Shown one piece after another: positions 24,483 through 34,700 of a DNA stretch of 64,000 bases. Where the stretch lies: contig NZ_FNEX01000001.1 in NCBI RefSeq assembly GCF_900100435.1, positions 544,624 through 608,623 on the forward strand, written 5' to 3'. The notes beneath the pieces are model-generated. The model searched no databases. It saw only the letters and a program-made list of their open reading frames with translations, and had not been told where the DNA came from. Numbering within the stretch: the stretch's first letter is position 1; each line of letters starts with the position of its first letter. The translations under genes and the position numbers were made by a program. Source of the DNA: Pedobacter sp. ok626 (lineage in GTDB: Bacteria > Bacteroidota > Bacteroidia > Sphingobacteriales > Sphingobacteriaceae).

Positions 24483-26813
24483 ATGCCAAACACCTTTAGA
24501 ATTATACTGATACTACTTTTTATAATTACCCAACCAGGATTTGTCTTTGCCCAAAATAAAAAAACTGTTAATGGAAATGTGACGGACGCAAAAACCGGTG
24601 AAACACTAATCGGTGCCAGCGTAAAGTTGACTGGTAGCGCTACGGCTGGAACGGTAACGAATGCTTATGGTTTCTATTCAATCAATACACAAGAGGGGAC
24701 GTACGAGATTTCGGTCAGTTTTATTGGATATAAGACAATAAAGCAGAACCTAAATGTAGCTAAAGATACCAGGATAAATTTTGTGCTGGAAGAAGATAAC
24801 CAATTAAATGAGGTGGTGATTGCTGCCACTAAGCGGAATGAAAATGTAAGTAGTCCGCAAATGGGCTTACAAAAAATCGATGTCAAAGACATCAACAGTG
24901 TACCTGTACTATTGGGAGAACGTGATGTGCTTAAAACGCTGCAATTGCTTCCGGGCATAAAATCGGCTGGGGAGGGCAATAGCGGCTTTTACGTAAGGGG
25001 GGGGGCTACGGATCAAAACCTGATTCTTTTGGATGAAGCTCCAGTTTATAATGCTTCGCACTTGCTGGGTTTCTTTTCTACATTTAATTCCGACGCGATA
25101 AAAGATGTAAGTGTATATAAGGGCGGGATGCCAGCACAATATGGAGGCCGATTGGCTTCGGTGTTGGATATTAAAATGAACGATGGCAATAGGAAAACCT
25201 ATACTGTTGAAGGGGGTCTTGGCCTGATCTCATCAAGGTTAAAAGTAGAAGGCCCTATTGTGAAAGACAAAGGTTCATTTATGATTAGCGCCCGTAGAAC
25301 TTATATGGATGCTTTTTTGAAGTTATCATCCGACAGTTCTGTAAATAGTAATACCCTCTATTTTTACGATTTTAACGCAAAAGCGAATTACCAGATAGAT
25401 GATAAGAATACGATATACCTAAGTGGTTATTTTGGTAGAGATAAGCTGGGTATAGCGGATACTTTTGGTTTCAACTGGGGGAATGCAACGGTTACATTGA
25501 GGTGGAACCATTTATACAGCAATAGATTGTTCTCTAATACTTCTTTAATCTATAGCAATTACAACTATGTGATTCAGAATCTTATGGAAGAGAATAACTT
25601 TGAAGTGAATTCTTCCATAAAGGATTTTAATTTAAAGCAGGATTTTGAATATAGTTTAAGCAATAGCCATAATTTAAAGTTTGGGGTAAATGCCATTCAC
25701 CATACTATCGCCCCTGGTAAACTTACCGCATCAGAAACTTCTAGTGTAAATCAAACAACTTATGAAGACCGTAAAGGGCTTGAGTTGGCTGCTTATGTTT
25801 CGGATGAATGGGCTGTTAGTGATCGGATGAATCTGGTTTATGGATTGCGTTTAAGTAGCTTCTCATTAATGGGGCCTGGCAATATCAAATCCTACGATAC
25901 AGAGGGAAACATCATCGATACTAAAGCTTATAAAGCTGGGGAGTTTGTGAAAAGTTATTTCAATCTGGAGCCAAGATTGTCGGCTAGTTATCAGTTAAGT
26001 AATTCAAGTTCATTAAAAGGTGCCTACACCAGGAATATCCAAAATGTACATTTGATGTCGAATTCAACATCTACTTCGCCGACAGACCTTTATATTATGA
26101 ATAGCAACAACGTAAAACCGGAAATTGCTGATCAGGTTGCTTTGGGCTATTTCAGAAATTTTAATGACAATAACTATGAGTTTTCGGCGGAGGTATATTA
26201 CAAATGGATGCAAAATCAGATTGAGTATCGTAGTGGTACTGATTTGCGTGGTAATGGGAATGTAGAGGCTGATTTGTTGTATGGTGATGGTCGGGCTTAC
26301 GGACTAGAGTTGTTTTTTAAGAAAAGATTTGGCCGTTTTAATGGTTGGGTAGGCTATACCTGGTCGCGTACAGAAAGGCAATTTGATGCCCTTAACAATG
26401 GGAGATGGTTTTATGCGAAACAAGATAGAACGCATGACCTGTCGCTTGTGGGTATTTATAAAGCCAGTCCACGCTGGACCTTCTCCTCTGTTTTTGTTTA
26501 CAACACAGGTAATGCCGTTACTTATCCAAGTGGTAAATATCAGATTAACGATCGAACCGTTTTTTATTATACCGAAAAGAATGGATACAGAACACCTGCA
26601 TATCACCGTTTAGATGTTGCAGCAACATTGGAAGGTAAACCAGGGAGAAGATTACAATCCAGTTGGTCATTTGGGATTTATAATTTATATAACCGTCAAA
26701 ATGCTTTTTCGATTGATTTTAAGGATAATCCGGATGATCCAACCAAGACTGAAGTGGTGCGAACCACCTTATTTGGAATTATCCCTTCGGTAACATGGAA
26801 TTTTAAATTTTAG
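24483..26813 (+). CDS. TonB-dependent receptor with carboxypeptidase-like N-terminal domain
   Basis: This outer-membrane receptor takes up an unknown ligand using TonB energy. The ATG at 24483 was chosen because a signal peptide follows directly (to about residue 24, FVFAQ). A CarboxypepD_reg-like domain (about 28-110) precedes the plug (SGFYVRGGATDQNLILLDEA) and a 22-strand-type barrel that ends in F (WNFKF). The plug motif VRGG is encoded by a run of nine Gs (24997-25005), an obvious slippage site. The gene is followed after 4 bases by a DUF4249 lipoprotein gene, a frequent but uncharacterised Bacteroidota pair. Confidence 0.93.
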   Translation: MPNTFRIILILLFIITQPGFVFAQNKKTVNGNVTDAKTGETLIGASVKLTGSATAGTVTNAYGFYSINTQEGTYEISVSFIGYKTIKQNLNVAKDTRINFVLEEDNQLNEVVIAATKRNENVSSPQMGLQKIDVKDINSVPVLLGERDVLKTLQLLPGIKSAGEGNSGFYVRGGATDQNLILLDEAPVYNASHLLGFFSTFNSDAIKDVSVYKGGMPAQYGGRLASVLDIKMNDGNRKTYTVEGGLGLISSRLKVEGPIVKDKGSFMISARRTYMDAFLKLSSDSSVNSNTLYFYDFNAKANYQIDDKNTIYLSGYFGRDKLGIADTFGFNWGNATVTLRWNHLYSNRLFSNTSLIYSNYNYVIQNLMEENNFEVNSSIKDFNLKQDFEYSLSNSHNLKFGVNAIHHTIAPGKLTASETSSVNQTTYEDRKGLELAAYVSDEWAVSDRMNLVYGLRLSSFSLMGPGNIKSYDTEGNIIDTKAYKAGEFVKSYFNLEPRLSASYQLSNSSSLKGAYTRNIQNVHLMSNSTSTSPTDLYIMNSNNVKPEIADQVALGYFRNFNDNNYEFSAEVYYKWMQNQIEYRSGTDLRGNGNVEADLLYGDGRAYGLELFFKKRFGRFNGWVGYTWSRTERQFDALNNGRWFYAKQDRTHDLSLVGIYKASPRWTFSSVFVYNTGNAVTYPSGKYQINDRTVFYYTEKNGYRTPAYHRLDVAATLEGKPGRRLQSSWSFGIYNLYNRQNAFSIDFKDNPDDPTKTEVVRTTLFGIIPSVTWNFKF
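24997..25005 (+). repeat. Nine-base G homopolymer in a TonB-receptor gene
   Basis: Nine consecutive Gs lie about 515 bases into the reading frame, covering the codons of R-G-G in the plug. In this AT-rich sequence it is the longest G run I noticed. Gain or loss of one base would truncate the receptor. Confidence 0.95.
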
Positions 26814-26817
26814 TAAG

Positions 26818-27600
26818 ATGAGACCTATTTTATTTATAGCAATTTTTGCAGGAATGTTACTTAGTGGTTGCGAGAAAGTGATTGAGCTTAAGCTAGATGA
26901 TTCGGCTCCTGTAATAGTTATTGACGGGGGGATAAATGATCAGAGCGAAAATCAGATTATTAAGATATCTAAAACATATAGCTTTAGTGAACCTAATAAG
27001 TTTAATGGGGTGACAGGGGCAAAGGTGGTGGTTACCAGACCAAACATGTCGACTGTGACCTATACAGAAGTTTCGCCGGGTATATATCAATCCGTTAAAA
27101 CCCGGGGTGTTCCGGGCAATAAGTATACACTAGATGTTACTATAGATGGTAAAAAATATAGTGCAAGCTCAATGATGCCAGCAAAGGTAGTGCTAGACTC
27201 GCTTACCTTTAAACAGTTTAATCTTTTTGGTAAAACAACCACTTATATAGCGGTTAATTATAAAGACCCGGTAGATGCAGTAAATCAATACCGCTATGTT
27301 TTAAAAGCGAAAGGGAAAATAGAAGAAGATATGGTGAGTAATGATCGTTTTAATAATGGGAATAAAGTTTCGGATGTAATTTTTTACAAGCTGGAAGATT
27401 TAGTAGCGGGAGATAGTTTAGAAGTAGAGTTTCAATGTATAGACCCAAATGTTTATCGTTATTTTTATAGTTTAAAGCAAAGTAGTGGGCAGGGTGGGCC
27501 GCCTGTAGCACCTTCCAATCCGGTTTCAAATTTTAGTAATGGAGCATTGGGCATCTTTAATGCTTATACAACAAGCACGCGAACTGCCGTTATTAAGTAA
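26818..27600 (+). CDS. DUF4249 family lipoprotein
   Basis: This 260-residue lipoprotein (FAGMLLSGCEKVIELKLDD, Cys about 18) belongs to the DUF4249 family, which is found next to TonB receptors in Bacteroidota. It is largely beta-structured (VIDGGINDQSENQIIKISKT near the start). It begins 4 bases after the receptor gene, so the two form an operon. By position it could be an outer-membrane ligand-binding partner, as SusD is to SusC, but this is inference. Confidence 0.85.
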   Translation: MRPILFIAIFAGMLLSGCEKVIELKLDDSAPVIVIDGGINDQSENQIIKISKTYSFSEPNKFNGVTGAKVVVTRPNMSTVTYTEVSPGIYQSVKTRGVPGNKYTLDVTIDGKKYSASSMMPAKVVLDSLTFKQFNLFGKTTTYIAVNYKDPVDAVNQYRYVLKAKGKIEEDMVSNDRFNNGNKVSDVIFYKLEDLVAGDSLEVEFQCIDPNVYRYFYSLKQSSGQGGPPVAPSNPVSNFSNGALGIFNAYTTSTRTAVIK

Positions 27601-27611
27601 GGGGATATTAA

Positions 27612-27642
27612 TTTGTTTTACCAAGGAACAATGTTAACTTTA
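27612..27642 (+). promoter_or_regulatory. Bacteroidota promoter (TTTG-N19-TAACTTTA)
   Basis: TTTG (27612-27615) and TAACTTTA (27635-27642) are separated by 19 bases; the -7 box differs from TAnnTTTG only in its last base. It gives the GAF kinase gene its own promoter. Confidence 0.6.
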
Positions 27643-27655
27643 TGGTATCTCTATT

Positions 27656-28858
27656 ATGAATCTCATGGCTATACAAACAGATCAGGAACTGATTTCGGTT
27701 GAAGAAGAAAGAATTAAAGCCTTACATAGGTACGACATCCTTGATACTCCCCCAGACAATACTTTTGATACACTGACAAAATTGGCTGCAAAGCTTCTTA
27801 ATGTTCCTGTCGCAATCATTAGTTTGGTTGATACACACCGGGTTTGGTTTAAATCAAAGTACGGAGTAGATGTACAGCAGATGGAACGTGAAGAGGGCTT
27901 ATGTGCAAATGTAGTTTCATCAGACGATTTTTATTTGGTAGAAAATGCAGTCACAGATCCCCGTACTATGGGCCATAAACTGGTAGTAGGCCCTTTTGGA
28001 TTGAGATTTTATGCAGCATTCCCACTTAAAACCAAGGATGGATTTAACCTGGGCTCTTTTTGTATTATCGATAAAAAACCAAGAGTACTCTCTGTCGATG
28101 AACAAGAAATTTTAAGAGATCTGAGAGACATTGTAATGGAGCAGATAGAACTAAAACTTACTTCGAGGCTATCAGTGGCACAGCACAATCAGATTTTAAA
28201 TAGAACAGCTCATGACCTCAAAAATCCATTAACTACGATACCTGTTCGTGCCGATCTGATTAAGCTTAAAAAAAGTGATCCTGTTATTGTTGACGCGATG
28301 TGTGATCAAATCAAAATTGCCAGTTTAAATATGGTAAGTATCATTGATGAACTATTGCAATCTGGCAGTATGGAAGCTGGTGAGATTAGATTACTTCTTA
28401 TAAAATTAAACGTCTCTTACCTGGTAAGCAATGTAGTGGCTATGAATCAGCCCCTCGCAGAAAGAAAGGGACAAACTATCCATTTTGCTCCTGAAATGGA
28501 TATCTATATCAATGCTGATGAGGGTAAATTAAATGAGGTTATAGATAACCTGATCAATAATGCCATCAAATATGCACCTTTAAATACCAATATCTATGTA
28601 CGGGTGAGTACCTTAAATGGTAGAGCTGTAATAGAGATTGAAGATGAGGGACCAGGTTTAACAGCTGATGATAAAACGCAATTGTTTCAACGTTTTACGC
28701 GATTGAGTGCGCAACCGACTGCTGGAGAGCATTCAACCGGGCTAGGCCTTTCCATTGTAAAGGTTTTAGTTGAAGCTCATGGCGGCTGGATTTTTGCCGA
28801 AAGCGAAGGTGAAAATAAAGGCGCTAAGTTTACGGTTCAGTTACCTGGCGTTAAATAA
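27656..28858 (+). CDS. GAF-domain sensor histidine kinase
   Basis: This 400-residue soluble kinase has a GAF sensory domain (residues about 15-170; IKALHRYDILDTPPDNTFD, then NVPVAIISLVDTHRVWFKS), a HisKA dimerisation region with the unusual H-box NRTAHDLKNPL, and HATPase_c (N box NNAIKYAP, G boxes EDEGPGL and STGLGLSIVK). There is no membrane helix, so it senses a cytoplasmic signal. No response regulator is adjacent, making it an orphan. A second ATG three codons in (27665) is an equally possible start. Confidence 0.9.
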   Translation: MNLMAIQTDQELISVEEERIKALHRYDILDTPPDNTFDTLTKLAAKLLNVPVAIISLVDTHRVWFKSKYGVDVQQMEREEGLCANVVSSDDFYLVENAVTDPRTMGHKLVVGPFGLRFYAAFPLKTKDGFNLGSFCIIDKKPRVLSVDEQEILRDLRDIVMEQIELKLTSRLSVAQHNQILNRTAHDLKNPLTTIPVRADLIKLKKSDPVIVDAMCDQIKIASLNMVSIIDELLQSGSMEAGEIRLLLIKLNVSYLVSNVVAMNQPLAERKGQTIHFAPEMDIYINADEGKLNEVIDNLINNAIKYAPLNTNIYVRVSTLNGRAVIEIEDEGPGLTADDKTQLFQRFTRLSAQPTAGEHSTGLGLSIVKVLVEAHGGWIFAESEGENKGAKFTVQLPGVK

Positions 28859-29725
28859 TTAAAAGCATTCAATTTCCCATGTTCTGCTCCAGCTTTTGTC
28901 TGGGGCGAGGGAGATAATGCCCTCTTTTTTTTCCAGATTTTGCTGATGGTCAACGCCATCGGCAATGCCACACCAAGGTTCCAGACAAACAAAGTCTGCA
29001 TTTTTTGCCGCCCAGATGCCAAAGAATGGAAAGTCTTTAAATTTAAAATGAAGGCCGTAAGGGTTTTTATCGCTGGCGATAGAGATACAGTCGCTCTTTA
29101 AAGATTTAAAAACCAATGCATCTTCATAAAAAAGTTCGTGCCGTAATGGTAGTTTTTCATCCTGTAGTTCCATTTCAACTGTTTCATTTGCAATAAGGTC
29201 TTCGCTGATTTTATGGTAAGCTAAGACCTGGTCTTTATTAAATTTCAGAAAATAGTCAGTGTACTGTAGGTCGTCCTCGATTGGGACTCTAAACGCAGGG
29301 TGTGCTCCAATAGAAAAAAGGAGTAAGCCATCGGCTGGATTGCTTACCTCATAAGTGCAGGATAATCCCGATTCATTTAAGATATACCGCAATCGTAACA
29401 CAAAGTGAAAAGGGTATACTTTTAAGGTCTCATCATTTTGCGTAAGTGTAAATACGACCTCAGTATTGCTCAGTTGAAGAGGTTCGAAATCATAGTCTCT
29501 TGCAAAACCATGTCTAGATAGTTTGTATTCCTTGTTCTCAAAATAATAGGTGTTGTTCTTTAAAGAGCCCACAATAGGAAAAAGAATAGGGCTAAACTTC
29601 CCCCAATAGGTAGGGTTTCCGCTCCACAGATAATCTATGTTGTGTTTTTTGCTTTTTAAACTTTGTAGCTCCGCACCTTTATTGGCGAAAGAAGCTATTA
29701 AATGCTCGTTTTCAAGGAAAATCAT
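28859..29725 (-). CDS. Aldose 1-epimerase family protein
   Basis: This 288-residue cytoplasmic protein has the galactose-mutarotase-like beta-sandwich. The motif SIGAHPAFRVP (about residues 139-149) holds the catalytic-site His, and the C-terminal FVCLEPWCGIADG holds the conserved Glu. It resembles the LacX/YeaD-like group more than classic GalM. It would interconvert anomers of a hexose or a hexose phosphate. Its stop directly abuts that of the GAF kinase gene. Confidence 0.88.
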   Translation of the reverse strand: MIFLENEHLIASFANKGAELQSLKSKKHNIDYLWSGNPTYWGKFSPILFPIVGSLKNNTYYFENKEYKLSRHGFARDYDFEPLQLSNTEVVFTLTQNDETLKVYPFHFVLRLRYILNESGLSCTYEVSNPADGLLLFSIGAHPAFRVPIEDDLQYTDYFLKFNKDQVLAYHKISEDLIANETVEMELQDEKLPLRHELFYEDALVFKSLKSDCISIASDKNPYGLHFKFKDFPFFGIWAAKNADFVCLEPWCGIADGVDHQQNLEKKEGIISLAPDKSWSRTWEIECF

Positions 29726-29965
29726 ATGGGTAAAAATATAAAAAACAAATTAGTGTAAAAAAAACTAAATTAATACTATTAAAATAGTCGACTTTAATTA
29801 CCTTGGCTTCCAATTAAAATATCTGGTATTTAAATACTCATTTTTGATATTACGTTTCATAAAATGTAATTTAGAGGATACAAATAGAATCGGTGGGGTA
29901 TAAACACTGGCGGATATTTATGGTTTTAATAAATAGGGATAAGGGATTCCTTTTGAAGTGCATTA
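29726..29965. other. Intergenic region before the ECF sigma gene
   Basis: This 240-base AT-rich gap separates the divergent epimerase and sigma-factor genes. I found no exact TTTG-N19-TAnnTTTG promoter, no long stem-loop and no open frame in it. The promoter of the sigma gene must be here but may not follow the housekeeping consensus. Confidence 0.5.
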
Positions 29966-30532
29966 ATGGTAACTAATCTTAACATGAGCGATCAGGATCT
30001 GCTGTCTTTATTCAAAGGCGGAGATAGAGCCGCTTTTAAGATGATTTATGAGCGTTACTGGCAATTGCTATACGTTTCGGCCTGTAAAGTTTTGAAGGAT
30101 GAAGAAGAAGCTAAGGACGTCGTTCAGGAAGTTTTTATATCTCTTTTAAATAAAGGTGCCGATTTGGAAATCAATGTTTCTTTTTCATCCTATTTGTATA
30201 CTGCGGTAAGGTATAAGGTATTCGATTATATCAGTCGTAAGAAAGTGCGCCAGAACCATCTTGATACTTTGGATAATTATGTCTCTGCGGGTAACCTTTG
30301 CACAGATCATGCTTTGCTAGAAAAGGAGATCAATGACGAAATGGAAAAGGAAATTCGAAATCTTCCTGAAAAAATGAGAATCGTGTTTGAGATGAGTAGA
30401 AAAGCTGAGCTTTCTCATAAGGAGATTGCGGATACCTTAAATATTTCTGACAAAACAGTAAAGAAGCAGATTAATAATGCGATAAAGTTGCTCAAGCCAA
30501 AGTTTACAAATCATTATTTCTTTCTTTTTTAA
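29966..30532 (+). CDS. ECF sigma factor (Bacteroidota expansion family)
   Basis: This 188-residue ECF sigma-70 factor has region 2 (FKMIYERYWQLLYVSACKVL, EEEAKDVVQEVFISLL) and region 4 (LPEKMRIVFEMSRKAELSHK, EIADTLNISDKTVKKQINNA). It is the first gene of a sigma/FecR/SusCD locus and would activate the downstream transport genes when released by the anti-sigma factor. An alternative ATG is six codons in (29984). The FecR gene starts 82 bases downstream. Confidence 0.92.
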   Translation: MVTNLNMSDQDLLSLFKGGDRAAFKMIYERYWQLLYVSACKVLKDEEEAKDVVQEVFISLLNKGADLEINVSFSSYLYTAVRYKVFDYISRKKVRQNHLDTLDNYVSAGNLCTDHALLEKEINDEMEKEIRNLPEKMRIVFEMSRKAELSHKEIADTLNISDKTVKKQINNAIKLLKPKFTNHYFFLF

Positions 30533-30614
30533 CTTTTTTTCACATTCTTCTACTACCAAACTGCTTCTTGCCCGACATGTACTAAATCAAAACTGTTTTT
30601 TGATGATTTAAAAA

Positions 30615-31604
30615 ATGAAGAAGAAGTTTTCTAAAGATATATTTGAGCGTTATACTGCCGGAAATTGCACTGAAGAAGAGCGGGCAATAATGGATGGCTG
30701 GTATTTGAACGAGCTGAAGCAAAATGAGAGGAGACCTGCTGATGATCAAATGTTGCTGGCAAAGGAAGAGATGTGGAATAACATTAAACCTAAACGCAAT
30801 ATTATCCCACTGATCAGATGGGCATCGATAGCTGCAGTAGCAGTTTTGGCTATACTTTTCGTTTATAAATTTAAAAATAACACAAGTCCTAAACCTGTTG
30901 TTGAGCAACAGATGGTTAAGCAGCAAGCGACTGAAGAATTAAAAGATGAAGTGTTGTTTGCTTCTAAGGTGGAGAATAGTATGGTAAAGCTGTCAGATGG
31001 TAGTATAGTGATTATGCAAAAGGGAAGTAAACTGACCATCTTGGCTGCATTTAATAAGAAACATACCAGAGAAGTTGAGCTGGAAGGCAAAGCATTCTTT
31101 GATATTGCTCACAATCCCTCTAAACCTTTTATCATTTATTCCGGAAAGGTGAGGACTACTGTATTGGGAACTGCCTTTGATGTGACCGCTATTCCTGGGG
31201 CTAAAACGGTAAAGATTAATGTGATTAGAGGATTGGTGGAAGTGAAAAATATAAAGTCGAGTTGGATAACCTATCTGAAGAAGAATATGCAGGCTGTTGT
31301 TGATCAAACCACAGATAAAATTTCTCGTAAAGTTATTGATGCCGAAAAAGAGCTGTCCTGGAACCATCAGGATCTTGAATTTAAAGATATTTCTATAGGG
31401 GACGCAAAAAGCAGACTTGAGGATAAGTTTGGCTATAAAATTTCAGTGCAGGATCCTGAACTGAGGAATGCAACTTTCAACTATTCGATGCGGGCTAATG
31501 AATCCGCAGAATCCTTTATTAAGAGTATTTGTGCCTTTATTGGTGCATCTTATACGATAAATCATAAAAATAATACCATATCAATTCAACCTTTAAACCA
31601 ATAA
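30615..31604 (+). CDS. FecR family anti-sigma factor
   Basis: This 329-residue membrane anti-sigma factor holds the ECF sigma inactive until the receptor signals. The cytoplasmic part is residues 1-75, the membrane helix about 76-93 (WASIAAVAVLAILFVYKF), followed by a periplasmic FecR domain (VKLSDGSIVIMQKGSKLTI, GKVRTTVLGTAFDVTA) and a C-terminal DUF4974 domain (about 255-325) that contacts the receptor's N-terminal signalling domain. The SusC partner has a matching STN domain, so a complete cell-surface signalling chain is present. Confidence 0.93.
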   Translation: MKKKFSKDIFERYTAGNCTEEERAIMDGWYLNELKQNERRPADDQMLLAKEEMWNNIKPKRNIIPLIRWASIAAVAVLAILFVYKFKNNTSPKPVVEQQMVKQQATEELKDEVLFASKVENSMVKLSDGSIVIMQKGSKLTILAAFNKKHTREVELEGKAFFDIAHNPSKPFIIYSGKVRTTVLGTAFDVTAIPGAKTVKINVIRGLVEVKNIKSSWITYLKKNMQAVVDQTTDKISRKVIDAEKELSWNHQDLEFKDISIGDAKSRLEDKFGYKISVQDPELRNATFNYSMRANESAESFIKSICAFIGASYTINHKNNTISIQPLNQ

Positions 31605-31607
31605 ATC

Positions 31608-31646
31608 ATGAAGAAATTCTACTCAGACACTACAAACTCAACATAA
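31608..31646 (+). CDS. Possible 12-residue leader peptide before susC
   Basis: ATG at 31608 opens a 12-codon frame ending TAA at 31644-31646, only 3 bases after the FecR stop and 4 bases before a large stem-loop. This layout resembles a leader-peptide attenuator. Such a short frame could be chance, and nothing else supports translation. Confidence 0.2.
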   Translation: MKKFYSDTTNST

Positions 31647-31650
31647 AAAA

Positions 31651-31700
31651 GGATAAGGTGATTGTTAAATATTGCGAGTATTCAACAGTCTGCCTTATCC
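31651..31700 (+). promoter_or_regulatory. Long stem-loop between fecR and susC
   Basis: GGATAAGG (31651-31658) pairs perfectly with CCTTATCC (31693-31700). Inside, GTTAAATA and TATTCAAC form a second helix with one G-U pair around a 7-base loop. No T run follows. It could uncouple expression of the regulator genes from the abundant SusC/SusD, by attenuation or transcript processing. Confidence 0.55.
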
Positions 31701-31780
31701 CGGGGCTATTCCATTTAGAATGGAAACCCATCATGTAATTCCAAGCAAAGAGTTTAGTAATCACATAAAAAAACTAAAAT

Positions 31781-34700
31781 ATGAATTTTTCTGCAAATGC
31801 AGCAAGATACGGGGATCCTATTTTCCGGAAATACCAACATGCCTTAATTTACTGTATGCGTATAACCTTACTTGTAAGCTTCGTTATATTGCTCTCACTC
31901 CAAATGGTCTATTCCTCGTCGGCGAAGGGACAGGCTATGGAGAATATCAACGTAAGTATAAAATTAGAAAATGAAGACCTTATCGGGGCGATAAAAAAGA
32001 TAGAACAGCTAACCCCTTTCCGCTTTTTGTACCGTACGGCCGATGTTAAAAGTATTGATAACCTGAATATCAATGCCAGGTCGATCAGTGTCGCACATTT
32101 AATGGAGCAATTGCTTGCGGGTACCTCCTTATCGTTCAAGCAAATTGATGATAGAATCCTGATTACTAGGTATGTCTCAGGGAAAGTGCCTAGCTTAATT
32201 GTACGCGAAAACAACGCTTCTTATGCATTGATAACGGGAACTGTTTTTGACGCTAAAACCAAAGATCGACTTGTAGGCGTTACGGTACGGATAAAGAATG
32301 GAAGTGCCAGGGCACTAACTGATGCCAGGGGTAACTTTCGGATCAGTGCAGAGATGGGGGATATACTCTTGATCAGTTACATTGGTTACGAGACCCAGGA
32401 AGTGACGGTAACTAAACCGGTACTGGAAATCCGTTTGGAAGAATCCGCGCAATCACTAAAAGGAGTAGTTGTTACCGGTATCTTTAGCCAATCGAAAACT
32501 ACTTTTACGGGGGCAGCCAGAACTTTTAATGCCCAAGAGCTGTCAAAAGTGTCGAACAATAACGTGCTTTCTGCGTTGAAGTCGCTCGATCCGTCATTTC
32601 AAATGCCTGAAAACCTGAACATCGGCTCTAATCCTAACGTTCTTCCTGATGTCGTACTGCGCGGTGGAAATACACTTTTAGACATTAGTACACCCGGAAA
32701 CAGTAATCCATTCAATTATCAGTCCGCACCAAACGCGCCATTGTTTATTCTGGATGGTTTTGAAACTACTTTGCAGCGGGTTAATGATTTGGATATGAAT
32801 CGAATTGCAAGCGTTACTATCCTAAAGGATGCTGGTGCTACAGCCATTTATGGATCAAGGGGAGCAAATGGTGTAATTGTTATCGAACAGAACCGACCAG
32901 TAGATGGTAAGTTGAGAGTAAGCTATAATGCCAGCATGACTATTGAAGCGCCTGATCTAACGGGTTATAACTTATTGGATGCTCAAGGGAAATTTGATTT
33001 GGAAGACCGTTCAAATGCTTTTATTGACAGTTGGAATTTCAAACAGGACCAATTGGATCTTTATCGCGAATCTCGTTTAAGAGCAGTGAAAGAGGGGGTA
33101 AATACTGACTGGATGTCTAAACCCCTGAGAACTGGCGTTGGACAGAAACACAATGTTTATGTAGAGGGCGGAGCCGATGCCGTATCTTATGGACTTAGTT
33201 TAACTTATGATCGGAATGTTGGTGTGATGAAATCTTCTGACCGGACCACCACTACAGCCAATTCTTTTTTATCTTATCGTATCAAAAACTTTCAATTCAG
33301 AAATGATCTGACCTTGAATTTTAATAAGGCTAATAACTCGCCTTATGGATCGTTTAGACAATACACCCAACTAAATCCTTATTGGAGTCCATACAACGCT
33401 GACGGTACTTTAAAGGTGTATCTGGAGACCATTATAGATCCGCAGACAGGAATTAGGTTAACTAACTTCGATAATTATAATAATCTGAATGGTTATATAG
33501 GACGTCCGCTTAACCCACTTTATAATGCTTCGTTAAATATAAAAGATCAAACTTCTTTTAGGGGGATTACCAACAATTTTGAAACCAGATGGCAGGCTAA
33601 AGAATGGCTTCGCTTAACAGGGCGTTTATCTTACACCACTCAAAACGATGAGTCTGATATTTTTCTTCCTGCTCAGCATAGTTCCTTCGCAGAAAAGCCA
33701 ACATTTGAAAAAGGATCTTATACAAAAGGGCTAGGCAAAAATCAACGTATAGAAGGGTTTTTGACTGCTGAGGCAAATAAGAACTTTGATAAGCATTTTC
33801 TCTCGGCTTCGGCTACGTTAAATGTAAAAGAAAACACATTCGACACGCAGTTTATTCGGGTAGAGGGTTTTCCAAATCCAACATTAGATGAATTGATTTT
33901 GGGTAATCAATATCCATCTGGGGGGAAGCCAACCGGCACAGAAGGGATTTCGAGATCTATAGGAACGCTTGCCCGCGTAGCTTATTCTTATGATAACAGG
34001 TATCTTTTTGATGCAACTTTTAGACTGGATGGTTCCTCGTTATTTGGATCTGATCAGCGCTATGCGCCATTCTGGTCTTTGGGCGCAGGTTGGAACATTA
34101 AAAATGAATCCTTCTTAAAAGATAATGATCAGGTGAATGAATTTAGGTTGAGGTATACCGTTGGTACCACCGGATCTGAGAGTTTTGAGAGCTTTAAAGG
34201 AGTAACCACCAGTCAGTATTATACCGATAGGGAATACCGTGGTATTATTGCTACTTATTTACTGGGTTATGGAAATTCTGCACTGGCATGGCAAAAGACT
34301 TTTAAACAAAATATAGGTTTGGATCTGACTTTGTTTAGAAACCGACTATCATTAAATGCTAATTACTTCATAGAACAGACAAAAGGAAGTATTGCCTTTA
34401 TTTCAAGCGCTCCATCATCAGGATTCTATGGGTATTATGATAATATGGGGGATGTGGTAAATAAAGGTTATGAACTTTATGGTCGCTTTAATATCATTGC
34501 GAACCCGGCAAACAGAAACAACTGGTCGGTATTTGCAAACGCATTCCATTTTAAGAATACTATTGAAAAAGTTTCAAAAACAATTGAGGCATTGAATAAC
34601 AGGTCTAATACTGTTAGTTCAACTACACCACTACCGCGATACGCTGAAGGTCAATCTAAGAATGCGATCTGGGCAGTAAAATCATTAGGGATAGATCCTG

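Noticed and set aside
31672..31974. 100-residue open frame before and over the start of susC
   Set aside because: It overlaps the susC signal and STN region in another frame, has no recognisable domain, and starts inside the stem-loop.
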